Assembly: GCA_019973155.2 (NCBI GenBank)
Contig: BPQB01000028.1
Coordinates: forward strand, 310,001-374,000
Length of the DNA: 64,000 nt
Direction of reading: 5' to 3'
DNA from: Phanerochaete sordida
Taxonomy: Eukaryota; Basidiomycota; Agaricomycetes; Polyporales; Phanerochaetaceae
The position numbers were made by a program, and so were the translations under genes. A model generated the notes under the pieces. The model made no database searches, was not told the DNA's origin, and saw nothing but the letters and a program-made list of their open reading frames with translations. Positions 23,560-33,300 of this stretch are shown here, piece after piece (the stretch's first letter is position 1; every line of letters begins with the position of its first letter).

Positions 23560-24590
23560 AGTCAGGTTCATCATGGCAATCGCACTGACATAGAGTGCAG
23601 GTATGCGCGTGGAACTTGTGGATGACAATTCACTAGCTTTCAGGGGGTGCACCCTGACATACTGTGTGCACCTGGTATCATGAGAGTCTATGAGATAGCT
23701 GGCCAGATTGAGGCACTCGGAAGCAAATGCACGTACAACGTGAGCCCCAGAACTGAATGCGATTGCCCAGGCGGCTATGTCTTCAGCAGGTTCTTCAACT
23801 AGGCCTCCTGCGTCCATTCCCATAGCTACCTTGCGCAAGATATGCCACTTGTGCGGCGTGCAAGGCGCGAGGGCATCGATCGCGTCGAAGCTCATCTTGC
23901 GCGTCGCGGCAGCGATGGCGGAGGCCACGCGCTGGAGGAGCCGCATGGTGGCTGCGGGGATGAGAACGGCGGCGTCGACAGCCCGGGCAGCGGTGAGCAC
24001 GGCGATGGGCGATTCGGCATCTCGAGCTGCGGAAGCCGGTGCAGAGAGTTTGTGGTCGGATAACGAGATGCTATCCCAGCGGTTTCGTCCCATCCCTCCA
24101 GAGTCTTGGGATAGATGCACTGCAGGATGGCGATGACGGACTTGCGCAAGCTGTCGGCCTGATACTTGCTTGACAGCTGCAGGAGCGTGGCGTACTCGAT
24201 CGGGAAATCAGGAATCTGCCATGCCAAAGTTGTTTGATATCAGCGTCCTGCTACACCGCACCACCAACGTGAACAATGTCAAAAATTCTACTCATGCGAC
24301 CATATCAGGGCCAGTAAGAGCAGTTTCAGATGAAGTGCTTCCTCGTAAACCTTGACCAACAAGCAGCCTCGATAGGATTCCGCGGCAGTCTCCGAACTCC
24401 GGGCAACGAGGGCATGTCTTGAAACAGCGCGGACTCAGCCTCGTACAAGCTGCCTCTGCAAAATTTGAAGAGGGTGCTCCCAGCCTGCGGGGTGGCGTTT
24501 CCATCGTCGTACCAGGCGTCCTAGGACTCCTAGCGCCGCTGACATCTTTTCTTTGCACGGAGCGATGTGTTCAAGTACGATAGCTGGAAA
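23560..24590 (-). pseudogene. Decayed BTB-domain gene (copy C)
   Basis: Segments of a basidiomycete BTB/POZ protein can be followed but in changing frames. The N-terminal block matches the BTB start (AWYDDGNATPQAGSTLFKF, residues equivalent to EVWFDDGNIVLQAEGTLFKV in the intact copy at 26387-27478). After a frame change comes ESYRGCLLVKVYEEALHLKL, then an intron at the same place as in the relatives. The second exon begins YATLLQLSSKYQADSLRKSV and changes frame again near 24030 (LHRLP then AARDAESPIAVLTAARAVDA). At least three frame changes plus stops upstream make this a pseudogene. It is the most diverged of the four BTB copies and closest to copy B next to it. Confidence 0.75.
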
Positions 24591-24981
24591 AGTGATGAGG
24601 TTAGAAAAGCAGGATGTCATGGTAGCCAAGCTCAGACCTGAGGACGACCGACTTTGGGACGTGAGGGCAGGAGCCTTCCTGCTGATCGTCGACGTAAACG
24701 GGCAGGTCTTGGCAGTGAAGCGTGCAGACCCACTAGTCCAATTCCAGACGACCTAGATAGGGACAGTGTTACAAGAGGTCGCTCCCGCCGTCACCTTGTG
24801 CGGGAGGCTGTCGTGTCTTGCTGAGCAGGGACAAGTAGCTCGGGCATTACGGGCATCAGTAGCAAACGAGCAAAAAACCCTATCATCCACCTATAACTTC
24901 GATTCCACTAGTGCGGCAGTACACTGAAAGTCTGCAACAGCCGCGAACCTTGGAGCGTCCAAGATATCCATGTGTGAACGA

Positions 24982-26060
24982 CTAGGCCGCTGCACCAGAA
25001 GAGGCACCCTGCTCTGCTCTGCTCTCTCCGTCGACCTGCATGGCACGCTCGCGGAGGACGCTCCACGCAGGCAGCTTGAAGCACGCGGGCAGCTCCTCCC
25101 ACGCCGCCTTCCGCCCGTTCTCGTACCAGAGCTGACACGTGCTGCGGCACGCCTGGCACGAGTTGTACCCGAGCTTGCCCTGGGAGAAGCCGACGACGGC
25201 GAACGGGCCCGCGACGTGCGCGAGGCCGGGGCGCTCGAGGTGCTCCACGACGAGGCGGCGGACCCTCGAGCAGGCCTTGTCGGAGAAGCACTGGTCGGAT
25301 ATCCGCATCTCGGTAGAGTAGAACATGCCGAAGGAGTGCTCGCGCGCGAGCGCCGACAGCCCGGGCAGCGCCTCGAGGACGAGCGTCGCGTCCAGGCCGG
25401 ACGTGCGTGCGGCGACGACCAGGGTCTCGAAGTCGCGCTGGAGGAGGCGCATCATGGCGGCGGGAAGGAGGACCTCCGCATCTGCCTCCCGCGCGACGTT
25501 GATGATGGCGATGTGCGACTCGAGATCGTCTAGAGGAAGTCGGTGGAGTAAATTCGTGGTCGCAAATTGTACGCCGACTCGATGGACCTTGTCGTACGCC
25601 TGTAGATTGTCCGGATAAATGCACTGTAAGATGGAGATGATGCGTTTGCGCAGGCCATCTGCTTGATACTTGACCGCGACACGTAGGATCGTGGCGTAGT
25701 CGTGAGTTGTACACTTCGTGATCAAGAATCTGTCGGATCACAATGCTTCGATGTCAGTCTCGCGATGCTACAATCGCAGGGCTAAGGCCAACAAACTTAC
25801 TCGTATGATGAGAACACGGACAGTAGGAACAGTTTCATGTGAAGCGGATCGTCGTATAGTTTGACGAGAAGACAGCCGTCATAAGATTCCGTGCCAGCAT
25901 CTGGCTGTGGCAGGGAAAACATGGTCCGGAACAACGCCGATTCGCTGCTGAGCATCCCCCGGTAAACTTTGAAGAGGGTGCTCTCCGCTTGTAAGACCAC
26001 AGTGCCGTCGTCGTACCAGACGTCGGGGGATCGCTGAGGGGTTCATAATGTCGAAGACAT
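24982..26060 (-). pseudogene. BTB-domain gene (copy B), nearly full length, TGA at codon 6
   Basis: Exons 26060-25801 and 25729-24982 (260 + 748 bases) give a continuous 335-codon frame apart from one stop. The BTB part includes VWYDDGTVVLQAESTLFKVY and ESYDGCLLVKLYDDPLHMKL. The second exon encodes the helical and Cys-rich C-terminal half (for example FSQGKLGYNSCQACRSTCQL) common to the family. The only in-frame ATG before the BTB domain (26060) is followed five codons later by TGA (26045-26043). The next in-frame ATG lies inside the BTB fold. The gene is therefore either a young pseudogene or uses an upstream exon I cannot see. The rest of the frame is intact, so the lesion would be recent or the annotation of the start incomplete. 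Confidence 0.65.
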
Positions 26061-26386
26061 GGTACGTAGCCCTAGGCAGCAGGTCGCAGGCATATGTCAG
26101 TCCCTCTTACACAGTAAAAGAAACAGCAGGCGTACGATAATTCAAGACTCCACGAGTCGAGTGATGGTTGAACGCAAGGACGATACGGGCGTTTGAGCTG
26201 AACCTTGTCGATAGCACGAGTGGCTGAATTACGGCATGTGCGCTGCTACATCTAGATGCAGGTCACAGCGTAACGTGGCCCATGACGGAAAATCTCCAGC
26301 AGAAGACAAGTTATACCAGATGCTGATAGCTAATGAAAGCTCGAGGTGCCAAACGTTGGACTCGCGGGTACACAGCAGTAGCAAGT

Positions 26387-27478
26387 CTACCCGCTTTCAA
26401 TATCCACCTCGCTCTCGTCCATCTGCGCATCGACGGGCTCGCCTGGGATGTCGGACTCCTTCGCGCGGCGGCGCAGCTCGTCCCACTCGGGGAGGCCAAA
26501 CACGGCGGGGAGCTTCTCCCACGCCTGCTTGCGTCCGGCCTCGTAGCACTTCTTGAGCGCGGCGCGGCAGTCGGGGCAGAGGTTCTGAACGTGCTTGCTC
26601 TTGCTGCCGAAGCCGATGATGTGGAAGGGGCTGATGACGTGCGCGAGCGCGGGGTTCTCGAGCGTGCGCACGAGCTGCCGGCGCGTGCGGTCGCAGTAGT
26701 CGATCTGCATGCACTGGTCCGAGAGCCCGCACGCGTCGCGGAAGAGCACCTCGAAGGTGTGCTGGCGCGCGAGCGCGGAGAGCGCGGGCAGCGCGCCGAG
26801 GACCGCGTCGCGGCTCGTGCGCTCGAGCGGCGCGGCGCGCGCGTCGTTGACGACGAAGTCGATGCCCTTGACGAGCACGCGGACCATCGCGCTGGGCAGG
26901 AGCACGGACGCGCCGCGGTCGTTGGCGGCGTTGATGACCGCGACATGCGTGGAGAGGTCGCCCAGACTCAGCTTGTGGAGGGGGTGAGTCGCAGGAAAGT
27001 GTGCGCCCGCCAGACGCGACTTGTCGAAGCCGTCCAGGCTGTCGGGGTAGACATACTGCAGGATCTCGATGATGCGTCTGCGCAGCGTTTCTGCCTGGTA
27101 TTTGGTGGCGAGCCTCAAGATGATGACATAGTCAACGCAGTCAAAGTGTCCGTTGAAGTGATTCCTGTCTGATAGTAAGTATGTGACCGTGTGGGGAGGG
27201 ATCGCAACTGACTCATAGTTATGTGTCGCGGAAAGGAACTTCTTCATCTCGTTAGGGCTATCATGAACGGCAATGATGGGACAGCCATCGTAGCAGTCCG
27301 ACACGGTGTCGACGGTCTGGGGCAGAGAGAACATGTCTCTGAAGAACGGCGACTCCCTGCTGAGGATTCCGCGATACACCTTGAAGAGCGTGCCTTCGGC
27401 TTGTAGAACGATGTTGCCGTCGTCGAACCATACTTCCTCCGACCGGACAAGTGTAGCACGCCCCTGCGTAGACTCCAT
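26387..27478 (-). CDS. BTB/POZ-domain protein (copy A)
   Basis: Exons 27478-27213 and 27164-26387 give 347 aa. The N-terminal BTB fold has the usual basidiomycete signature EVWFDDGNIVLQAEGTLFKV, then YRGILSRESPFFRDMFSLPQ and, in exon 2, LRLATKYQAETLRRRIIEIL. The C-terminal half contains a Cys pair (NLCPDC) followed by KKCYEAGRKQAWEKLPAVFG and an acidic end. Such proteins usually pair a substrate or partner with a Cullin-3 ligase or act as dimeric scaffolds, but the fungal family is uncharacterised. The 48-base intron is in phase and stop-free, so retention would add 16 residues. The intron position is the same in copies B, C and D. The start at 27478 is the only ATG upstream of the domain. 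The gene lies in the left copy of a 1.7-kb duplication and is nearly identical to the gene at 41853-42944. Confidence 0.85.
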   Translation of the reverse strand: MESTQGRATLVRSEEVWFDDGNIVLQAEGTLFKVYRGILSRESPFFRDMFSLPQTVDTVSDCYDGCPIIAVHDSPNEMKKFLSATHNYESVAIPPHTVTYLLSDRNHFNGHFDCVDYVIILRLATKYQAETLRRRIIEILQYVYPDSLDGFDKSRLAGAHFPATHPLHKLSLGDLSTHVAVINAANDRGASVLLPSAMVRVLVKGIDFVVNDARAAPLERTSRDAVLGALPALSALARQHTFEVLFRDACGLSDQCMQIDYCDRTRRQLVRTLENPALAHVISPFHIIGFGSKSKHVQNLCPDCRAALKKCYEAGRKQAWEKLPAVFGLPEWDELRRRAKESDIPGEPVDAQMDESEVDIESG

Positions 27479-28092
27479 GATGGGCGTATCAGTATGGCAC
27501 AGGGGCCCGGAAGTGCCTCGTCCTAGGAGTGGTTGTAGGAAACGCCGGCTGTCTGCATACTGCACACACACCTCCGGCACAGCACGCCACGGAAGATCAG
27601 CACGCTTGGAGGCCTGCAGAGCTGTGAAAACACAGCTTTGTTGTGCGCGAACGCTTCTTCTGTCCCGAATCCGCGTGTTCGCCGTAGCTGTAACACCACG
27701 AGTAATCTAAGCGACGACGGGCGCCGAGCGCTTAGACCGTCCAGCCCGAGCGCGCCGGGATGCTGCGGAGAGATTTGCGAGCCGCCAATCCCGCAGCGGT
27801 CTGAGCGCAGTGTTTCTGAACCTCGGAGGCGAAGAGCTGGTTTCGCTGGGGCGAGGGATTCGGTACCGGCCTTGAAGATATTCACCGCAGTCGGGGTTTG
27901 AACGCCACCAGGGCCGGGAGCCGCTGCCGATCAGCTCCGGGAAGGAGTTTGAATCTCCGCTGCCGAGCGCTGTGGCTAGCGACAACAAGGCGGACGACGT
28001 TGGGAGAACCTTTTCGTCGTCAACCTTCACGCGCACGACTGCCGCGCTCGCTGCCAGCGGCGACGCTGTCCTCGCCGTCTTTGCTACCCCGT
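26405..28092. repeat. Segmental duplication, left copy (BTB gene A plus upstream 0.6 kb)
   Basis: This segment matches 41871-43587 in the same orientation, with identity high enough that long stretches differ at only one or two positions per 60 bases. It covers the whole BTB gene and about 600 bases of its upstream flank. Differences include a 37-base insertion in the right copy near 43276-43312 and a 6-base gap near 28032. Homology stops abruptly at CTTTGCTACCCCGT on the upstream side and just inside the BTB stop codon on the other. Confidence 0.9.
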
Positions 28093-28475
28093 GCGGGCGC
28101 CAGTTGGTGGCGCGGAGTGACGTGACGTATGCTGGGTTTTTGGCGTGCAAGCGTTCCAGAAAGCGGTGAGACTCTCTCTACTACTACTACTACTACGTCA
28201 CTGAGATTTGTCTTTCCTCCTGTGCGCGTCGCGTCCCCGCTCCCCATTGGCTCACGCCCTCCGTGCCAGCTGCCATCTGCCATCGGTCTGATCCAGCCCC
28301 GCCCACCGCACGCGCATACACACGCGTCCCTCCCCGCCAAATCTCGACAGCACGCAGACCGCGCCCCGCATGACTGGTGCGCCGCCCTTCTCGACGCCTT
28401 GCGCGCAGACGGTCTCGCCATGCCAATGCCCTGCAGCGCCCCGACCCCACGCCGTGCGCTGCAAACGGGCCCCGC

Positions 28476-28488
28476 GATAGCCCCCGTC
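28476..28488. repeat. Target-site duplication of the LINE insertion, 3' side
   Basis: GATAGCCCCCGTC, directly adjoining the poly(T) run (poly(A) of the leftward element). The identical 13 bases recur at 29809-29821 at the other end of the element. Confidence 0.85.
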
Positions 28489-29808
28489 TTTTTTTTTTTT
28501 TTTTTTGAATCCACGTGTTTGAAGTGCGTACGACATGGTACAGGCGCACCTAAGTAAAGAGCTACTCGGAAGAGAGAAAAAAGGGAGGAGAGAGAGAGGA
28601 AGGACAGCCGGGAAAACCAAACAGCACAGAAGGGGGCGCCCCGACAGGCGCCGGGCGGAACCTTAGGCCCCGCCCGCGTCCACGCCCTCCGAGGGGCGGC
28701 CGCCTCGCGCAGCGTCGCGCGGAAGACCGAACTCAGTCTGTAAGGCGGACACAGCCGCGTCATCGACTTCGAACCGCTTCGCCACCACCGCAGCCGCAGC
28801 CCGCGCGTAGCGACGGTTAAAGTCCTCGAGTTTCTCACGGGGGTGCTCGGCGAGCCACCGGTCATACGCCTGGCGGCGCATCGTAGAGTGGAGGGCGGCC
28901 TTCAGGGTGTTAATGGTAACCCCGGCGCCCTCCGCACGGTCTGCCAGAGCCCGGTCAACGAGCTCCATCCATTGGAACGTCCCCACAGCTGGATTCAGCC
29001 GCAGAAACTCCGCCACGTCGTCAAGAGACGGCGGCGCCGCCCGCCACTCCTGTAGGAGGTGCTCGACCGGGTCCGCGCCTTCCGGTTCGCGCGGTCCCAG
29101 GTCGAGAGCATCCCGTCGATGCACGCCCCGCCGGCGCCTGTCGAGCTCGTCGTCCGGGGGCCGATGTTTTCGAATCCATAACTCGCAGTCGAACCAGATG
29201 TGGTCGCGCGACTCCACAGTCGCGCCGCCGCACCAGCACCGTCGATTGCCCTCGAAGGAGAACCACTCACGGAACTCCCCATGCGGGAAGTGTCCACTGA
29301 CGAACCGGACAAGCCGAGCAAAGTACACGGTGTCCCGCCCCGCCGTCTTCAAGAACCAGTTGGCCGACGTGTGCTTGCACCGGCCGAACTGGAGCGGGTC
29401 CATGAGGTTGTGCCGCCCGCGGTACTCCGGGCGAGCCATGTCCTGCCGCCACGCCGCGACGGCGTCGGCTGTGACGGCCTGCCTCGCCAGGGCGAACGAG
29501 ACGTCCTCGGACGGCGGCTCGGCGGCAGCAATCCCTGCCTCCCGATCCACGACACAGTTCCAGTACACACCCCGGTGCCCCGGGGCCCAATGCATATGCA
29601 GCGTACGGTCCGGCGAGCCACTGAGCCACGGCCGGACCGTCGCGCAGGCCGCGATGGACAGCATCTGCGCCGGCCCCGCGCCGGCGGCCAGGATCGAGGT
29701 GAGCGCAGCCTGGTTATCCGCGAAAACATGAACGTCGGTGACGTCCTCCGGCAGATCCCGCAGGACCTCCTTCAGCCCCCGAGCCAGCGCGGCCATCTCC
29801 GCGTCGGT
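28489..29808 (-). mobile_element. 5'-truncated non-LTR retrotransposon (LINE, probably Tad-like)
   Basis: Leftward element of 1320 bases. It ends at its 3' side in an 18-base poly(A) (T at 28489-28506 on the + strand), preceded by a 156-base 3' untranslated region with a long CT-rich stretch. It contains the 3' end of the second open reading frame and is cut off inside the RNase H domain at its 5' side, as typical for aborted reverse transcription. Perfect 13-base target-site duplications flank it (28476-28488 and 29809-29821). The family name is inference from the domain order RNase H then Cys/His motif at the C-terminus. Confidence 0.88.
28663..29808 (-). pseudogene. LINE ORF2 C-terminal fragment: RNase H and Cys/His zinc-knuckle-like domain
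   Basis: Open to its stop at 28663 but lacking endonuclease and reverse transcriptase. RNase H residues are visible: the ITDAEMAALARG helix (catalytic Glu), VFADNQAALTSIL (catalytic Asp) and WAPGHRGVYWN with the His, followed by the Asp of VVDREAG. Further on, a CxC...H...C cluster (RRCWCGG, then SRDHIWFDC) resembles the zinc motif found at the C-terminus of fungal LINEs. The remaining about 170 residues are helical and charged. The reading frame continues for about 40 codons beyond the target-site duplication at 29809-29821 into flanking DNA; I regard that part as chance. Confidence 0.8.
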
Positions 29809-29821
29809 GATAGCCCCCGTC
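29809..29821. repeat. Target-site duplication of the LINE insertion, 5' side
   Basis: Same 13 bases as 28476-28488. Its position fixes the 5' truncation point of the element just before the codons for the RNase H TDAEM helix. Confidence 0.82.
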
Positions 29822-30639
29822 AAAGTCGCGCGGAGGTACGCCGTCCGAGGGCCAACGGCGGAATCGCCATGTTTGCGAACAAAGGGCCGAGGTCGCGCGC
29901 AAAGGCCTACCGTGCGTTGCGCTGCCCGCGGCTCCACCGCTCGCGCGAGCTCTGGTGAGTCGCGCTGCTCGTCGTCTTCGGCCTCCCCGTGCTAACGTCC
30001 TGCAGCGCCGCTCGACGTCTGCCTTGGAAAGTCGAGGCCTCCGTTCGACGCGGCGCGCAGCAAAGAGGCCGTGCTGCCGGACGTCGATACCCGCGGTCAA
30101 CATCGTCTGCGCCGGCCCAATAACGACCGCGGACACGGCACATACGCGGAGAGAGTGCCGAGGCGGCGCGTAAAGGTGCGTCGCGCCACTCGTCTGGACC
30201 GTGTCCGTGGGCTGATGCGTCGTCGTTCGCAGACAGTCGGCCGCGGCTTCTCTTGGATCCGGCACGGCACCTCTGGATAGACCGCCTGCGCGCGAAGGTG
30301 CGTCGCGCAGCTGGTCGACGCCGCGCTGCCATGCTGACGCGATCCCAGATCCTCGACCGCTTCGCCCCGACGCTGCTGGCGGGACCTCGAAATACGCAGC
30401 CGGAATGTCGACGGGCGTGCTCGACGATGATCTGCGCCGCTCGTCGCCGCCAGGCTGTCGCGCTGACGTGCCACTGCGCGAAAGCCATAGGTCGCGCCGC
30501 TTGGGGGCCGGTCGCGGGAACTCCAAAAATCGAAGCGAAACTCCCGGGCGTTGGCCCACACAGGTGCAGGCTCCGTCTCTCCCGCCTCGTGCGTCCGCGT
30601 GCTGACGGCCCTCCACGTAGAGTCTCGACGCCGTCCCGC

Positions 30640-31380
30640 GCCGGCGTGGAAGTGAGCCCGCGCGAGTCGCCGCGGCCCTCGTCGTCAACGCGCGCCGCGC
30701 GATGCCGCGGCGCACGCCGTCGCAGCCGCGCGGGCCGTCGGACGCCAGAATCCGCGGTCGGAAAAGCGGACGGGTGAGTCGCGTCTCGTGTTCGGCGTCG
30801 TCCCGAGCGTCGTGCTGACTGCGGCGGCAGGACCCTTGACGTCGAGGGCGGCGCATGGGAGGCAGATCGGGCGCTGCGAGTCACCGCACCGCACGCGAGG
30901 ACGGGCGCGCACTGCGGCGCGCCGCCGGTGGCTGGAGACGCGGGCCTCCGCGGGCCACGACCTGCCCGCAGAACGGTCAGTCCGCGACCGGAGCACGACG
31001 GTAGACGGTACACACACAAGCGAACTGGGGCGGTGCATTTCGTGGCAGACCGAGGTGCGAGCAGGTTTCCCCTCAGTGTCTCCGTTCGCGCCGCTGACGA
31101 AGTTGCGTATGTAGCGAGCAAGCTCGAGAAGGTGCGGCGGCGTCACTGTGTCGCATGGACGACCAACGGCGCCGCTAGCGTCCGCTCGCGCTGGGACGCC
31201 GGCCTCGCCGTTGACGTGCGCGCACGTCGCCGCCGCCGTGCCGGTCGGCGGACGACCAAATCCGTAGTCGAAAAAGCGGTCGGGTGAGCTGCGCTTTGGG
31301 CTTGGCGTCGCCCAGAACGTCGTGCCGACTGCGAAGCAGCGATCCCGACGTCGAGTCGTCGACGATGGCGCGTGGAAAGC
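30640..31380. repeat. Two degenerate tandem copies, offset about 510 bases
   Basis: The segment around 30746-30835 and that around 31256-31345 align well: both have AATCCG, then GTCG(G/A)AAAAGCGG, a GGGTGAG donor-like site, and CGTCGTGC(T/C)GACTGCG near an AG. Similarity extends upstream over a GC-rich Arg-codon-like stretch. The exact unit limits are not clear by eye. Confidence 0.5.
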
Positions 31381-31559
31381 GGTGCTGGCCGTCGGAAAAG
31401 GCCGTCCGCGCGCGGCACGCGACGTCGGTTGAGGACGCGGGGCCGTGCGAGCACCGATCTACACAACCAGAAGCGGTCAGCGCATGGCCAGAGCAGGATC
31501 GCGGAGCGTGCGCACCGAGACGAACCGGGACGGCGCTGATGCGTCGAACCGCGGCGTAT

Positions 31560-32020
31560 GCGAGGGCCGACCCTAAACAACAACCAACTAGTGGTCGCGA
31601 GGACGGGGCGAGCGAGCGCGCGGCGAACGTCGAAAGTGCGAGGGAGTTCCGGGGTGCTCGAGGGCGAACCGCGAAGGTCGATCCGAGAGCGCGCGGGCGA
31701 ACGCGAGGTAGCGCGAGATGAATGCGAGGGAACGCGAGGGTGCACCGAGTGTGCGCGGGGTGAGCCGAGTTAACGCGAGGTCGAACGAGGCAGCCGCGAG
31801 CGAGCGCAGCCGCAGTACCTAGAAACGAAATAAAAGCGAGTTAGCGCGACGAGACGCGGCGCGGCGAGTGCGCGGGTGCTTGGAAGGCGAAGCGAGACGA
31901 AGTCGAAGGCTGCTACACGCCGTAGACAGCGAGCGCGAAGGCGAGAACGCGAGGCGAGACGAAGTACGAAGCCGCGAGGGCGAGCGAGAGCGCGAGTCAT
32001 CAGCAAAAGATGCACGTGCT
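31560..32020. repeat. Purine-rich low-complexity tract with recurring GCGAG
   Basis: The pentamer GCGAG and close variants (GCGAA, ACGAG) recur dozens of times over about 450 bases, giving an irregular cryptic repeat. No coding frame is protein-like. Confidence 0.6.
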
Positions 32021-32270
32021 GGAAGGCTGAACGCCCTGACGAAGCTTAGCGCCGGGAGGCCGGGTTTTCGACCCGCCGCCGTGCCATTTTCTGCAAACGA
32101 ACTGCCCTAATTTTGTGGCTGCTGACAACAAAGGTATAGTTCAACAAAAAGATAGCATTATGTGTACGAAAAACTCCGAGGCCGTAGTAGTGGATTTCTG
32201 TCTGAACGGCCTGAGGGCGCCTCCCGCGTGAGCTGACGCTAGGCGGTCTGAAGACGTCTGAAAGCCCTGA

Positions 32271-32302
32271 AAACGCCCTGACGAAGCTTCGTCAGGGCGT
32301 TT
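32271..32302. repeat. 32-bp perfect palindrome
   Basis: AAACGCCCTGACGAAG is immediately followed by its reverse complement CTTCGTCAGGGCGTTT, centred on a HindIII-type AAGCTT. One base further out on the left (an extra A), the flanks CTGA and TCAG also pair, extending the inverted repeat. A related single arm (CGCCCTGACGAAGCTT) lies about 240 bases to the left at 32032-32047. Confidence 0.9.
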
Positions 32303-32395
32303 CAGCGCCAAAGCGCTTTTGCTGATGGTCGAACAGTGCACAACGCCTGTGCACGGAGGGGGAATATAACCTGGATTCTGCATCGCTCTTGGGCC

Positions 32396-32403
32396 CTTAT
32401 ATA
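32396..32403 (-). promoter_or_regulatory. TATA box on the - strand, possible LTR-like or orphan promoter
   Basis: The - strand reads TATATAAG followed by GGCCC, a good TATA box, in a less GC-rich island (about 32100-32520). Downstream on that strand are the palindrome and then AAAATGGCACGG, but no open reading frame longer than about a dozen codons follows. It may be the promoter part of a solo LTR or a dead gene. Confidence 0.3.
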
Positions 32404-33300
32404 CAGGAGAGTGAACTACAGAACCTACTAAAACAGGAAGGGGAAAGAATATGAAAATCCGCGAAAAGCGGAGGTATATCGAGGGAATCTCAGGAAAAAG
32501 GGAATAGCACACCTCGGCCGCTGCGCGGCGGTCCCGCCGTGCTCGGCATGCGTCGGCAGCGTCCTTGGCATGTCCGGGAAGTGGCCAATAGCGAACGCGA
32601 GGTGGAATGTCTGGGATGTGACTGGCGGAGGGCGCACGTCGGGACGGGCGCTCGCGAGACGCGGAGGCTAATGACTTTGTGGCGCTTGATCGGACTTCCT
32701 AATTGCGGAAGCGTCGGCCTCGGAGAAGGCTCGTGCCGTAAAGTCGAACCGTGGGAGCTCGGCGGGTGTCCGAAAGGAGCCGTGCGGCGCGTGTTTCCGC
32801 GCTTAGCCCGTCGGCGGGCTCGACAGCGCGAGCGGAACGGCCACTACGTCCGTCCTTGTGCACCGCCGACGTCGACGTTCGAGACCGGCCGCGGTGCGAA
32901 CCCTCTCTCCCACGCTCGCGCTCCCATCTCTGACGCTTTTGCGCGCGCAGCGACGACGACGCGGGACCTTCAAGACTGCGCTCAGCGCACACGGTAGCAC
33001 GGCGAAGACGAACTCGTACCGAAACGCGGCCGCCGAGGGCCGAGCCCTTGCGCTGCGTGCTCGGGCATCGGGCGCGTCTCCGCGGCTGCGATGCCGGCGA
33101 CGACGCCGCCTCCCGCGATCCCTAGGCCCTCATTCGTCTCGCCTCCGCCTGTTGCGCCTTCGGCGGGACCGGGTCCCGAAGTCGCGAGGCCGATTTTCGT
33201 CGAAAGGCGCTGCGAAACCTGCCCGCCGCCGGCCGACTGGGTGCTGGCCGTGCACCGCGATGCACGTCGTCTGCGAGGACGCAGGACGTTGGTACGAGTA

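Larger units (their letters stand above)
29822..33300. other. GC-rich repetitive region without a supportable gene
   Basis: Strongly GC-rich with many sequences that look like introns on the + strand (GTGAGT or GTGCGT donors, CTGAC or CTAAC, CAG acceptors), for example 29955-30005 and 30774-30830. The intervening pieces do not translate into anything protein-like. Degenerate internal repeats, a purine-rich GCGAG tract and a palindrome are listed separately. Confidence 0.4.

Noticed and set aside
27707..28169. Short open frames on both strands in the upstream part of the duplicated segment
   Set aside because: Frames differ between the two copies because of small insertions, so they are not under coding constraint.
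29822..29937. Extension of the LINE reading frame beyond the target-site duplication
   Set aside because: It reads without a stop, but the exact 13-base duplication at 29809-29821 places these codons in flanking DNA; no RNase H residue is needed from it.
32048..32090. tRNA T-arm-like sequence (CGGGTTTTCGACCCG) followed by GCCA
   Set aside because: No matching acceptor stem, D-arm or anticodon arm upstream, so not a tRNA gene.
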